From the NCBI RefSeq assembly GCF_016765695.1, contig NZ_JAETGO010000069.1:84116-148115 (forward strand): a stretch of 64,000 nucleotides of DNA. The letters run 5' to 3'. The DNA is from Sporosalibacterium faouarense. GTDB lineage: Bacteria > Bacillota > Clostridia > Tissierellales > VENL01. The notes under the pieces were generated by a model. The model was not told the origin of the DNA, made no database searches, and was given only the letters and a program-made list of their open reading frames with translations. Of the stretch, positions 44,785 through 53,745 are shown piece by piece; positions within the stretch are counted from its first letter, which is position 1, and each line of letters opens with the position of its first letter. The position numbers and the translations under genes are program-made.

Positions 44785-45873
44785 ATGTATATGATAAAAA
44801 GTCTTTTTATAAATACTACTATATTAATATCCTTTATTACAGTAGGAAGTCAGTTTTTTAAAGATGCTCCCCTAAATGGCAAAACTATTCTTAAAAAGCG
44901 AATAGCAACTGCATTAGGATGTGGAATATTAGGTTGCATTCTTATGATATTTGGTATCCAAGTTACTGATACAAGTACTATTTTAGATTTAAGACATATT
45001 GCAATAATAATTATTGTTTATCTGACTGGATTTTACCCTTCATTAATGACAACTCTAGTAATTTGTATTTTTAGATTGACTCATTTTGGAGTAACTACAT
45101 CATCCCTTGTAGCAGTTATAAGCGTCATTTCTATTACATTAGGATGTAATGTAATTAAAGAGTTAATGGAGGAAGGATGGAAGCAATGGCTGTGGATGAA
45201 TATTTACTCGATAATAGTTGTTACATTAAATCTTAATGTATTTACTAGCAAAACTAGCGATTATCTACTAAGAATCTTTCTGTTTTTAATAGTATCGATA
45301 TTTGTTGGAATTATGACCTATAATTTATTAAAATATGTTATTGAATCTAATAAACTATTTAGAAAACTAAGGATACAAGCAAAAAAAGATTTTTTAACTG
45401 GACTAAATAATGTAAGAGAATTTGATATATCATTAAATGGTATGATGGAGAATTCGAAAACAAACAGGGGGATACTTACTCATATAATTTTAGATATTGA
45501 TAATTTTAAGCAAGTAAATGATACATATGGACACCCTGCAGGTGATTCAATACTTCAGCAACTTTCCAATGTTTTGAGAGAGTCTTGTCAATATGATAAA
45601 CCAGTGTATAGAGTTGGAGGAGAAGAGTTTAGTATTTTACTTCAGGACAATAGTTTGAAAGAAGGAATAGAATTAGCTGAGAAAATTAGAAAAAACGTTG
45701 AAAAATTTAACTTTGTAATTCCAGACGGAACTAGGATACAAATAACTGTATCTTTAGGTGTTGCAAGCTATCCTGAAACTGCTTCTAGTAAGGATCGTTT
45801 AATTAAACAAGCCGATGAAGGTTTATATAAGGCTAAGCATTCAGGAAAGAATAGTGTAGGAGTTATAGAATAG
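44785..45873 (+). CDS. Diguanylate cyclase with 5TM-LytS-type sensor
   Basis: About 362 residues from ATG 44785, which follows GGAGGT; an upstream in-frame TTG lies before that site. The N-terminal part has about six membrane helices resembling the LytS/YhcK 5TM receptor type. The C-terminal GGDEF domain (about 205-362) has the catalytic motif GGEEF and the preceding ILDIDNFKQVNDTYGHPAGD nucleotide-binding stretch. It makes c-di-GMP from two GTP. The inhibitory I-site RxxD is replaced by CQYD, so product feedback is probably absent. Signal unknown. Confidence 0.9.
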   Translation: MYMIKSLFINTTILISFITVGSQFFKDAPLNGKTILKKRIATALGCGILGCILMIFGIQVTDTSTILDLRHIAIIIIVYLTGFYPSLMTTLVICIFRLTHFGVTTSSLVAVISVISITLGCNVIKELMEEGWKQWLWMNIYSIIVVTLNLNVFTSKTSDYLLRIFLFLIVSIFVGIMTYNLLKYVIESNKLFRKLRIQAKKDFLTGLNNVREFDISLNGMMENSKTNRGILTHIILDIDNFKQVNDTYGHPAGDSILQQLSNVLRESCQYDKPVYRVGGEEFSILLQDNSLKEGIELAEKIRKNVEKFNFVIPDGTRIQITVSLGVASYPETASSKDRLIKQADEGLYKAKHSGKNSVGVIE

Positions 45874-45881
45874 TATACTAT

Positions 45882-45920
45882 AAAAATACGATACTAGGGT
45901 TTTAGTATCGTATTTAATTT
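45882..45920 (+). terminator. Terminator after diguanylate cyclase
   Basis: Stem AAATACGATACTA / TAGTATCGTATTT with T-rich tail. Confidence 0.85.
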
Positions 45921-46015
45921 TTAAAATGAAATATATGTTTGGATTAGAACGTTTGTTTGATATAATAAGATTATTGAAAATAAAATTCTATATAACTATG
46001 CAAGGATTGATAAAT

Positions 46016-48364
46016 ATGGGAGAAAGAGAACAAATTAAAATATCAGTTAGAAATCTAGTTGAGTTTATACTTCGTTCGGGAGATTTAGATTCTAGATTTA
46101 TGGGAAGCAGTAGGGCTGTAGAAGGCACTAAGGCCCATCAAAAGGTCCAAAAAGCAAGTGATGACAATTATAATTCTGAGGTTCATTTAAAGTATAAATT
46201 TCAATATGGAGGCTTTGATTTTAGAGTAGAAGGTAGGGCCGATGGAATAATCATTGAAGAAGATGAGAGTGTAATAATTGATGAGATTAAGAGTACCACA
46301 AGATCATTGGACACTATAGATGAAGAGTATAATCCTCTTCATTGGGCTCAAGCCAAGTGTTATGGATATATATATTCTAAGGATAATAATCTAGAAAATA
46401 TAAAAATACAACTAACATATTTTCAATTGGAGACTGAAGATATTAAAAGAATTCATAAGGATTATAGCTTTGGAGAATTGGAAGAGTTTTTTTATGATTT
46501 AATCGAAAAATATCTAGTTTGGGCTAAACTAACAAATGAATGGACATTTATAAGAAATAAATCTATAAAAGAATTGGAATTTCCATTTAGTAAATATAGA
46601 AAGGGTCAACGAAAGCTAGCAGTTGCTGTATATAGAACAGTTTCTGAGGAGAAAAGATTATTTGCTCAAGCACCAACTGGTATAGGAAAAACCATATCTA
46701 CCCTTTTTCCTGCAATAAAAGCCATTGGAGAAGGTCATAGCTCAAAGATATTTTATCTAACTGCCAAAACTATTACTAGACAAGTTGCTGAAGATACAAT
46801 AAGAATTATGTCCAATAATTATTTGAAATTTAAATCTATAACTTTGACAGCAAAGGATAAAATTTGCTTTAAAGAGGAATCAAATTGTAACCCTGATTAC
46901 TGTGAATTCGCGCGGGGTCATTTTAATAGAGCCAATGAAGCTATTTTAGATATATTAAAAAATGAGGATATGATAGTAAGAGAAAAAGTAGAAGAATATG
47001 CTAGAAAACATAAAATTTGTCCCTTTGAGTTTTCGCTAGATTTAGCTATTTGGACTGATTGTGTTATATGTGATTATAACTATGCTTTTGATCCAAGGGT
47101 GTACTTAAAGCGTTTTTTCTCTGATAATAATGGAGACTATACCTTCTTAATTGACGAGGCTCACAATTTAGTAGATAGGTCTAGGGAAATGTTTTCATCT
47201 GAATTATATAAGGAGCATATTTTGGAAGCAAAAAGAATAATGAAGGATAAAAATAAAAGAATAAGTAAAGCTTTAAATAAAATCAACTCGTTCATGTTAA
47301 AAATAAAAAAAGAATGTAATGAAGAAGGTTATTACATTCAGGAGAAAGAACTGGAAGAAGTTTATCCACTACTTAGAAAGTTTATTAGAGAGTCTGAAGA
47401 ATGGCTTGTTTCAAATGAACGAGTAGAAGGATATGAGAAAGTTTTAGAGCTTTATTTTCAAATATTATCTTTTTTAAGAATTTCTGAGATCTATGATGAA
47501 AGGTATGTTACTTATGTAGAACAGCAGAGTAAGGATGTTAAGATAAAGTTGTTTTGTGTTGACCCATCTTACTTACTAAGGGAGGCAATCAAAAGGGGAA
47601 GGTCTGCTATATTTTTTTCTGCTACATTAACGCCACTAGAATATTTTAGAAATACCTTAGGTGGTGACGAGGATGATTATATAATGGCATTGTCATCTCC
47701 TTTCAAAGAAGAAAATATGAGATTATTAATTAGTAGTAATGTCTCCACTAAATATAGGAATAGAGAAAAAAGCTATTCGAAAATTGCTGATTATATTTAT
47801 AAAGTTGCAAATCAAAAAGTAGGGAACTATATGGTGTTCTTTCCATCCTATGCTTATATGAATCAAGTATATGATATATTTAGGGAAAATTATTCAAATA
47901 TTTTTTCTATTAAGCAATCTTCTATGATGAGTGAAGAGGAAAGGGAGGACTTCCTAAATAATTTTATTCCAGATTCAAAAGAAAGCTTAATTGGATTTGC
48001 AGTTTTAGGAGGTATATTTTCAGAAGGAATTGATTTAACAGGTGAAAGACTTTCAGGAGCAGTCATTGTAGGAGTAGGATTACCAAAGATCTGTTTAGAG
48101 AGAAATATCATAAAGGATTTTTTTAATGAGAAGAATAGTATGGGTTTTGAGTATTCTTATACATATCCTGGTATGAATAAAGTCTTGCAGGCAGCTGGAC
48201 GAGTTATACGTACTGAGAAGGATAGAGGGATAATTTTATTAATCGATGAGAGATTTATGTATTCAACTTATCAGCAGCTTTTTCCTGATAAATGGTACGG
48301 GTATAGGAATATAAGAAATGAAAAGGATTTGGAACGAAAACTAGAGTCGTTTTGGAACATATAA
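46016..48364 (+). CDS. PD-(D/E)XK nuclease-DinG/XPD-type helicase fusion
   Basis: About 782 residues from ATG 46016 (AGGA nine bases upstream). The N-terminal PD-(D/E)XK nuclease-like domain has ...GRADGIII and VIIDEIKST (D...ExK). The helicase core begins near 200: Walker A FAQAPTGIGKTISTLFP, DEAH box FLIDEAHNL, and motif VI QAAGRVIRTEKDRG. Cysteines in the XPD-like insert (CFKEESNCNPDYCEF, CPFEF, CVICDY) could bind a 4Fe-4S cluster as in XPD/DinG 5'-3' helicases. It is cytoplasmic. A role in DNA repair is inferred from family. Confidence 0.88.
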   Translation: MGEREQIKISVRNLVEFILRSGDLDSRFMGSSRAVEGTKAHQKVQKASDDNYNSEVHLKYKFQYGGFDFRVEGRADGIIIEEDESVIIDEIKSTTRSLDTIDEEYNPLHWAQAKCYGYIYSKDNNLENIKIQLTYFQLETEDIKRIHKDYSFGELEEFFYDLIEKYLVWAKLTNEWTFIRNKSIKELEFPFSKYRKGQRKLAVAVYRTVSEEKRLFAQAPTGIGKTISTLFPAIKAIGEGHSSKIFYLTAKTITRQVAEDTIRIMSNNYLKFKSITLTAKDKICFKEESNCNPDYCEFARGHFNRANEAILDILKNEDMIVREKVEEYARKHKICPFEFSLDLAIWTDCVICDYNYAFDPRVYLKRFFSDNNGDYTFLIDEAHNLVDRSREMFSSELYKEHILEAKRIMKDKNKRISKALNKINSFMLKIKKECNEEGYYIQEKELEEVYPLLRKFIRESEEWLVSNERVEGYEKVLELYFQILSFLRISEIYDERYVTYVEQQSKDVKIKLFCVDPSYLLREAIKRGRSAIFFSATLTPLEYFRNTLGGDEDDYIMALSSPFKEENMRLLISSNVSTKYRNREKSYSKIADYIYKVANQKVGNYMVFFPSYAYMNQVYDIFRENYSNIFSIKQSSMMSEEEREDFLNNFIPDSKESLIGFAVLGGIFSEGIDLTGERLSGAVIVGVGLPKICLERNIIKDFFNEKNSMGFEYSYTYPGMNKVLQAAGRVIRTEKDRGIILLIDERFMYSTYQQLFPDKWYGYRNIRNEKDLERKLESFWNI

Positions 48365-48389
48365 AATTTAATAATATTGTTTATAAATT

Positions 48390-48440
48390 AGTAAAGTAAC
48401 AATGGAGGATTTTTAACATATCTATTGATACTTTACTTTT
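48390..48440 (+). terminator. Terminator after the helicase
   Basis: AGTAAAGTAACAAT (48390-48403) / ATTGATACTTTACT (48424-48437), one mismatch, then TTTTTTT. Confidence 0.75.
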
Positions 48441-48501
48441 TTTGCGAAAATTCTCCAAAATAAAATAAAAAAATAGTAAAATTTACAAAAAAAGAAGGAA
48501 A

Positions 48502-48529
48502 TTGACATGCTCTGTCGAAACATTATAAA
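48502..48529 (+). promoter_or_regulatory. Promoter of the Tad operon
   Basis: TTGACA (48502-48507), a 16-bp spacer and TATAAA (48524-48529), 63 bases before the first Tad gene. A short dyad GACA-TGCTC-TGTC (48504-48516) overlaps the -35 and could be an operator half-structure. Confidence 0.75.
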
Positions 48530-48591
48530 TATGTTTACTATAAATCAATTTACTAAGTATAATAATTTACTAATATTTTGAGGTGACAATT

Positions 48592-49704
48592 ATGTCAAAA
48601 TTCAATTTAGTGATAGCAGATTCAGAGGAAGCTTATGTTGATGCACTATCTAACTATATAGTCTGTAATTATCCAGAAAAATTTAATATAGTAACATTCA
48701 CTGAAAAAAAACTACTAATCGATTATATTGACAAATCCAATGGAATAAGAAATATTATCTTGTTTAGCAACGAATTTTATTGTGAAGAATTTTATAGCCA
48801 AGAAGATTTAATTTTAATTAATCTTGTGGAGAATAGCAAAAAAAATAAAGATTCCAATATAAACAGTATTTATAAATATCAGGTAGGCAATAAAATTGTA
48901 AAGAACATATTTAATATAATTGCAGAAGGTAATCTAGAACTATCCAATATAAATGATAGCTTTGAGAATAAGACAAAGGTGATTTCAGTATTTTCCCCCA
49001 ATGGTGGAGCTGGAAAAACATCTATTGCTGTTGGAAGCTCAATGATTGCATCTGATAGGGGAAAAAAAGTGTTTTACTTAAATTTAGAGACTTTGCAATC
49101 AACACCACTATTCTTTAATTGTGATTCAGCCACAAGTTTCTCAGAGGTCATCTACTATATGAAGGAAAAAAAGAAGAATTTATCTATAAAAATAGAAGCT
49201 ATCGCTAATAGAGATTCTATTAATAAAATACATTTTTTTGCTCCCCCTGAAAGCTCAATTGACTTAAAGTCATCATCTGTAGAAGAAATTACTCTTTTAT
49301 TAGAGAAATTAAAGGATTTAAGTCAGTATGATGTGATTGTTATTGATATGTCATCAGATTTAAACGATCAAAATCTTTCAATACTAGCAGAATCAAATGA
49401 AATTTTCTTGGTCGTAGAACAAAATAAAACTTCGATTGAAAAGCTAAATAGTTTTATAAAGGATATTGAAATTATATCCTCAAGAAGAGATGTGAGAATT
49501 TTGGAGAAGACGAATGTAATTCTTAATAAATATGACCCTAAAAATAAATTAATTCTTGATGATCTAAAAAGTAAAAATATAAGTCTAAGCTTTAGTCTTC
49601 CAAAATCCATGGATATGTTCTTAAAAGAGGAAGATGGAGTTAGGATAAACCCAAATTCTTTATTTGCATCTAAGTTGTGGGATTTAGTAGATCTAATTAT
49701 TTGA
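48592..49704 (+). CDS. CpaE/TadZ-like pilus ATPase
   Basis: About 370 residues. N-terminal receiver-like pseudo-domain (1-110) without a canonical phospho-acceptor pattern, then a ParA/MinD-type ATPase (about 130-365) with a deviant Walker A SPNGGAGKTSIA, whose first signature residue is not lysine (KGG in classical ParA). DVIVIDMSSDL is Walker B-like. TadZ/CpaE localises the pilus machine and is the first gene of the Tad cluster. The ATG at 48592 follows TGAGGTGA by about six bases, better than the GTG at 48583, which overlaps it. Confidence 0.85.
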   Translation: MSKFNLVIADSEEAYVDALSNYIVCNYPEKFNIVTFTEKKLLIDYIDKSNGIRNIILFSNEFYCEEFYSQEDLILINLVENSKKNKDSNINSIYKYQVGNKIVKNIFNIIAEGNLELSNINDSFENKTKVISVFSPNGGAGKTSIAVGSSMIASDRGKKVFYLNLETLQSTPLFFNCDSATSFSEVIYYMKEKKKNLSIKIEAIANRDSINKIHFFAPPESSIDLKSSSVEEITLLLEKLKDLSQYDVIVIDMSSDLNDQNLSILAESNEIFLVVEQNKTSIEKLNSFIKDIEIISSRRDVRILEKTNVILNKYDPKNKLILDDLKSKNISLSFSLPKSMDMFLKEEDGVRINPNSLFASKLWDLVDLII

Positions 49705-49721
49705 TACTAAGGAGATATATG

Positions 49722-50963
49722 ATGGAATCTTTGGATAAAAGTAAACTCATTGAAGAGATAAAAGAAATTATAGATAAGAAAATTGATTTTAGCAAGGATT
49801 TTACCGATGAAGAGGTTGAAGAAATAATTAGAGAAGCAGTATTTGAAAAATCTAAAGAGTACTATTTAAGTATTGGAGAGAAAAAGGAAATTATAAACAT
49901 AATATTTAATAATATGCGACGATTAGATATTCTTCAACCAATTCTAGATGATAATGAAGTAACTGAAATAATGATAAATGGACCAAATGATGTTTTTATA
50001 GAGAAAAACGGTAGGGTTTATAAATCCGAAAAGAAATTTCAAAGTAGAGAGAAGTTAGAGGATGTTATTCAATCTATAGTATCTAAAGTAAATAGAACAG
50101 TTAATGAATCTTCTCCTATTGTAGATGCTCGACTAAAGGATGGTTCAAGAGTAAATGTCGTTCTTTCGCCAATTGCATTAAATGGACCCATTGTAACCAT
50201 TAGGAAATTCCCTGATAAACCTTTTTTCATGGAAGAACTAATTAGTAATCATTCTGTTAGTGAAGAAGGGGCTGAAGCCTTGTCTAGGATGGTAAAGGCT
50301 AGATATAATATCTTTATCTCAGGAGGGACAAGTTCTGGAAAGACTACGTTTTTAAATGTATTATCTAACTTCATACCTAAAGATGAAAGAATTATAACTA
50401 TCGAGGATTCAGCAGAATTAAGAATTACTAATGTCAAAAATCTTGTAAGTCTAGAAACAAGAGATGCAAATACTGAGAACAAAGGGGAAGTAACTATTAG
50501 AGATTTAATAAAAACATCCTTAAGAATGCGTCCAGATAGAATTGTTGTAGGAGAGGTTAGAGGTAAAGAAGCATTAGATATGCTTCAAGCAATGAATACA
50601 GGTCATGATGGTTCACTTTCAACTGGTCATGCTAACTCTACTAATGATATGTTAAGTAGACTTGAAACAATGGTGTTAAGTGGGTCATCAATTCCCTTGG
50701 CTGCAATTAGACAACAAATAGCTTCTGCTATAGACATCATAGTTCATTTAGCAAAGCTTAGAGATAAATCTAGAAAAATAATAGAAATATCTGAGGTTCT
50801 AGGATATGAAAATGGAGAAATTAGATTAAATCCACTATTTGTATTTGATGAAGACAAAGAATTATCTACTGCTAATAAAGTTATAGGAAGCCTTAAAAGA
50901 ACTAAAAATGAAATGAGAAATAAACTTAAGTTTAATACGGCAGGAATTCCTGATAAGTTGTGA
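49722..50963 (+). CDS. Tad pilus motor ATPase TadA/CpaF
   Basis: About 413 residues of secretion ATPase GspE/VirB11 type. An N-terminal helical region (to about 60), then the catalytic core with Walker A GGTSSGKTTFLN, the Asp box ITIEDSAELRI, and Walker B region RPDRIVVGEVRGKEALDMLQAMNTGHDG (two parts around 265-295), then ATSTGHANS-type histidine box SLSTGHANSTNDML. It powers Flp pilin assembly at the inner membrane. The ATG at 49722 is chosen over 49719 by spacing to AAGGAGAT. Overlaps the shadow of the previous gene's end only; it begins 17 bases after its stop. Confidence 0.95.
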   Translation: MESLDKSKLIEEIKEIIDKKIDFSKDFTDEEVEEIIREAVFEKSKEYYLSIGEKKEIINIIFNNMRRLDILQPILDDNEVTEIMINGPNDVFIEKNGRVYKSEKKFQSREKLEDVIQSIVSKVNRTVNESSPIVDARLKDGSRVNVVLSPIALNGPIVTIRKFPDKPFFMEELISNHSVSEEGAEALSRMVKARYNIFISGGTSSGKTTFLNVLSNFIPKDERIITIEDSAELRITNVKNLVSLETRDANTENKGEVTIRDLIKTSLRMRPDRIVVGEVRGKEALDMLQAMNTGHDGSLSTGHANSTNDMLSRLETMVLSGSSIPLAAIRQQIASAIDIIVHLAKLRDKSRKIIEISEVLGYENGEIRLNPLFVFDEDKELSTANKVIGSLKRTKNEMRNKLKFNTAGIPDKL

Positions 50964-50972
50964 GGTGTAAAT

Positions 50973-51908
50973 ATGATTTGGGTTCTATTGGTAGTTTGTG
51001 GCTGTGCTGTATCCGTGATTGTTTTAGGGGTTACGGAAGCAATAAAAAGAAAAAAGGCAAATCTTGATATTTTTAATAAGAAGTCCAATAAGAGTAATGA
51101 AAAAATTAAAAAAATCAAAGATGAAAAGAATGGCAGTAAACTTAAAAGCAATAACCAAAAAGGTAATACTGATTATAATCAATATTCAATGACAATAAAA
51201 GAAAAAGTATATTATTCAACTTTAGCTGCAATAGGGATTTTTCTAATTGGATTTGTATTTTATAGAAGCTATATACTGTCCATTATACTAATGCCTATTG
51301 GACTTCTATACCCTAGAATCAAAAAAAGAGATTTGATAAATAAGCAAAAAATGGAGCTTAATTTGCAGTTTAAAGAAGGACTATATGCTTTATCATCATC
51401 ATTATCAGCTGGCAGGTCAATTGAAGAAGCATTTAGGGAGTCTATTAAAGATTTATCTATACTTTATCCTAATCAGGATACCTATATAATAGTAGAATTT
51501 CAATATATAGTGCGTAAATTAGATATGAATGAAACTATTGAGAATGCGCTATTAGATTTTGCTAATCGAAGCCATCTAGATGATATAACTAGTTTTGTAG
51601 ATGTTTTTATTATTGCCAAAAGAACTGGTGGAAATATGGTAGCTATTATTCATAATACTTCTAATGTAATAGGAGATAAGTTGAGAATAAAACAGGAAAT
51701 CCAGACTTTAGTTGCTCAGAAAAAATTGGAACAAAAAGTATTATCTATTATTCCAATACTTATGATTATCTTTATTTCTTGGAGCGCCCCAGATTATATG
51801 GAGATTGTATTTAAGACTAATTTAGGAAGACTTCTGATGACGGTGGCTGTCCTATTATTAAGTATTTCATATCTAATTTCAAAAAAGATTATAGATATAG
51901 AGGTGTAA
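50973..51908 (+). CDS. Tad pilus platform protein TadB
   Basis: 311 residues with type II/IV secretion F domain (LYALSSSLSAGRSIEEAFRE, about 133-152) and three to four transmembrane helices: one at the N-terminus, a pair near 75-110, and two at the C-terminus (260-305). A basic low-complexity loop of Lys/Asn/Ser/Asp (about 25-65) lies after the first helix. The ATPase stop and this ATG are 9 bases apart. It forms the membrane platform with TadC for pilin extrusion. Confidence 0.9.
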   Translation: MIWVLLVVCGCAVSVIVLGVTEAIKRKKANLDIFNKKSNKSNEKIKKIKDEKNGSKLKSNNQKGNTDYNQYSMTIKEKVYYSTLAAIGIFLIGFVFYRSYILSIILMPIGLLYPRIKKRDLINKQKMELNLQFKEGLYALSSSLSAGRSIEEAFRESIKDLSILYPNQDTYIIVEFQYIVRKLDMNETIENALLDFANRSHLDDITSFVDVFIIAKRTGGNMVAIIHNTSNVIGDKLRIKQEIQTLVAQKKLEQKVLSIIPILMIIFISWSAPDYMEIVFKTNLGRLLMTVAVLLLSISYLISKKIIDIEV

Positions 51909-51910
51909 AA

Positions 51911-52774
51911 ATGATAATGGTTTTCATATTAATTTTAGTATTCATGGTTATACTTTTCATTTTTTCTAGAGGAAGATATAATGGCTTATTGCAGTTGATT
52001 TCAACTAAAGAATACCCTCTTAAAAGGTTAATTCCTGGATATTTATATGTTTTAGATAAGCTAAATTATAGATATGATTCTAAACACGACAGAAAACTTT
52101 TACAGAGTATAGTTCAGCTACATGGAAGGAGAAATGCAAGAAAATTCTTAGCTATACATTGGGCAAATAAACTATCTACTATTATGATATCATTGCTGAT
52201 TATTTTTCTTGTTGGTATAGGAATAGGAGAAATTGAAAAAAACCATATACTCTTGGCAATTATTGTTGAAGCTACTTTGATATATGGAACGGATAAAGAC
52301 CTTATGAACAGAATTAAAAAGAAGCAATTGCTTATTAGACTTGATTTTCCTGATTTTATAAATAAACTTACCCTTTTAATAGATGCGGGAATGAATGTTT
52401 CCTCGGCATGGAGTAAATTGACTTTAGAGAATGTTAGCAACAGACCTTTGTATAAGGAACTTAAAGTGGTAGTACAAGAGATAAATTCAGGTAAATCTGA
52501 AAGAGAAGCGTTTGAAAATTTTGCAAAAAGATGTCGTACGCCAGAGATAACTAAATTTGTCTCTGTGATTCTACAGAATCTTAAAAAGGGAAACAACGAA
52601 TTAACATCTATATTGCGAGTACAAGCAAATGAGTGTTGGGAGATGAGAAAGGATACTGCAAAGCAATTGGGTGAAGAGGCATCAACTAAACTATTAATAC
52701 CAATAGCAATAATGTTTATTTCTATTTTGATAATAACTGTAGCACCAGCTTTATTACAGTTGAGAGGTTTTTAG
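51911..52774 (+). CDS. Tad pilus platform protein TadC
   Basis: 287 residues. F domain segment FPDFINKLTLLIDAGMNVSSAWSKL (about 150-175), a membrane helix at the start, a pair around 85-120, and a final helix LLIPIAIMFISILIITVAPALLQL. It begins 3 bases after the TadB stop with GAGGTG as ribosome-binding site. It partners TadB in the inner membrane. Confidence 0.9.
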   Translation: MIMVFILILVFMVILFIFSRGRYNGLLQLISTKEYPLKRLIPGYLYVLDKLNYRYDSKHDRKLLQSIVQLHGRRNARKFLAIHWANKLSTIMISLLIIFLVGIGIGEIEKNHILLAIIVEATLIYGTDKDLMNRIKKKQLLIRLDFPDFINKLTLLIDAGMNVSSAWSKLTLENVSNRPLYKELKVVVQEINSGKSEREAFENFAKRCRTPEITKFVSVILQNLKKGNNELTSILRVQANECWEMRKDTAKQLGEEASTKLLIPIAIMFISILIITVAPALLQLRGF

Positions 52775-52792
52775 TTAAAGGAGGTGAAAAGT

Positions 52793-53020
52793 ATGCTTAA
52801 TCTTTTTAAAAGATTCTTAAAGGAAGAAGATGGTCTTGGAATAGTTGAAGTAGTACTTATTTTAGCAATAATGGTTGGAATTGCCTTGATATTTAGAGAA
52901 AAAATCACTGAATTTGTTGGGAAAATATTAGCTAGTATTTTAGGTAATGAAGATAGTTTAGATAGTAATAGCACAAAGGATATGATAGATGAGTCAATAG
53001 AAAACAATATGAACAATTAA
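52793..53020 (+). CDS. Flp-family type IVb pilin
   Basis: 75 residues from ATG 52793, preceded by AAAGGAGGTG. A short basic leader (LNLFKRFLKEEDG) precedes the conserved processing site G/LGIVE, with the pilin Glu at +5 after the cleavage Gly, then a hydrophobic helix VVLILAIMVGIALIF. The C-terminal tail is polar (S/N/D-rich). It would be processed by one of the two prepilin peptidases of the locus. It is the only classical pilin seen. Confidence 0.93.
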   Translation: MLNLFKRFLKEEDGLGIVEVVLILAIMVGIALIFREKITEFVGKILASILGNEDSLDSNSTKDMIDESIENNMNN

Positions 53021-53066
53021 TCTATGGGTAATACATAGCACTTTATCTGATAAAGGAAGGGATGCT

Positions 53067-53708
53067 GTGGAAAAATCAAATGAAAATAATAAAAAAAGTG
53101 GAAGTTTAGTGGTCGAAGCATCTATTATCTTTCCAATAGTGATTCTTGTGATTTTTATAGTTATTTACATATGCTTTGCTCTTTATCAACAGACCTATTT
53201 ACAGACAATTGCAAATAAGGCTGTGGAGCTTGGTGCATCTAGCTGGAGTAGTTCATTGGAATTCAAGGGGAATTTTATTGATATTGTATCCATGGAGAAA
53301 TTTGAAGAGCCATCCCTTTATTGGAGAATATATGATGATAATAGAGATACAAAGATTGAAGTTATTGAAAATTATGTGAAAAAAAGATTAGGAAAGCAGA
53401 GTAGTATTATGCTAAAAAATCAATCAAATACAACTGTACAGGTCGAATTTAAAAAAAGACTAATGAATGATGCGTTACAAGTAAAAATTGAGAAAAATCT
53501 TGCAACACCCTTTGATAAGATAAAAAGGCTCTTAGGTTTAAGAGAAGGAATGTACATAAGAGTAGAAGCTAATTCAAGCATAAAGGATACTGCAGAATTT
53601 ATTAGAAATACTGATTTCGTTTTTAGTACTATTGAAGAGATAGAAACAGAGGATAAATTTAATAATTTGATGGAAAAAATAAAAAAAGTGATTTTAAACT
53701 TTTTATAA
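53067..53708 (+). CDS. TadE-like pseudopilin
   Basis: 213 residues. Signature KSGSLVVEASIIFPIVILVIFIVIYI (residues about 10-36): the TadE-type GxxxVEAS/(A) motif followed by one helix. The remainder is extracytoplasmic with no named domain. GTG start with GGAAGGGATG upstream. Probably a minor pilin processed by the prepilin peptidase. Confidence 0.88.
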   Translation: MEKSNENNKKSGSLVVEASIIFPIVILVIFIVIYICFALYQQTYLQTIANKAVELGASSWSSSLEFKGNFIDIVSMEKFEEPSLYWRIYDDNRDTKIEVIENYVKKRLGKQSSIMLKNQSNTTVQVEFKKRLMNDALQVKIEKNLATPFDKIKRLLGLREGMYIRVEANSSIKDTAEFIRNTDFVFSTIEEIETEDKFNNLMEKIKKVILNFL

Positions 53709-53745
53709 GAAATCCCAAAGATTTCTGGAAATGTGGTGAAATATT

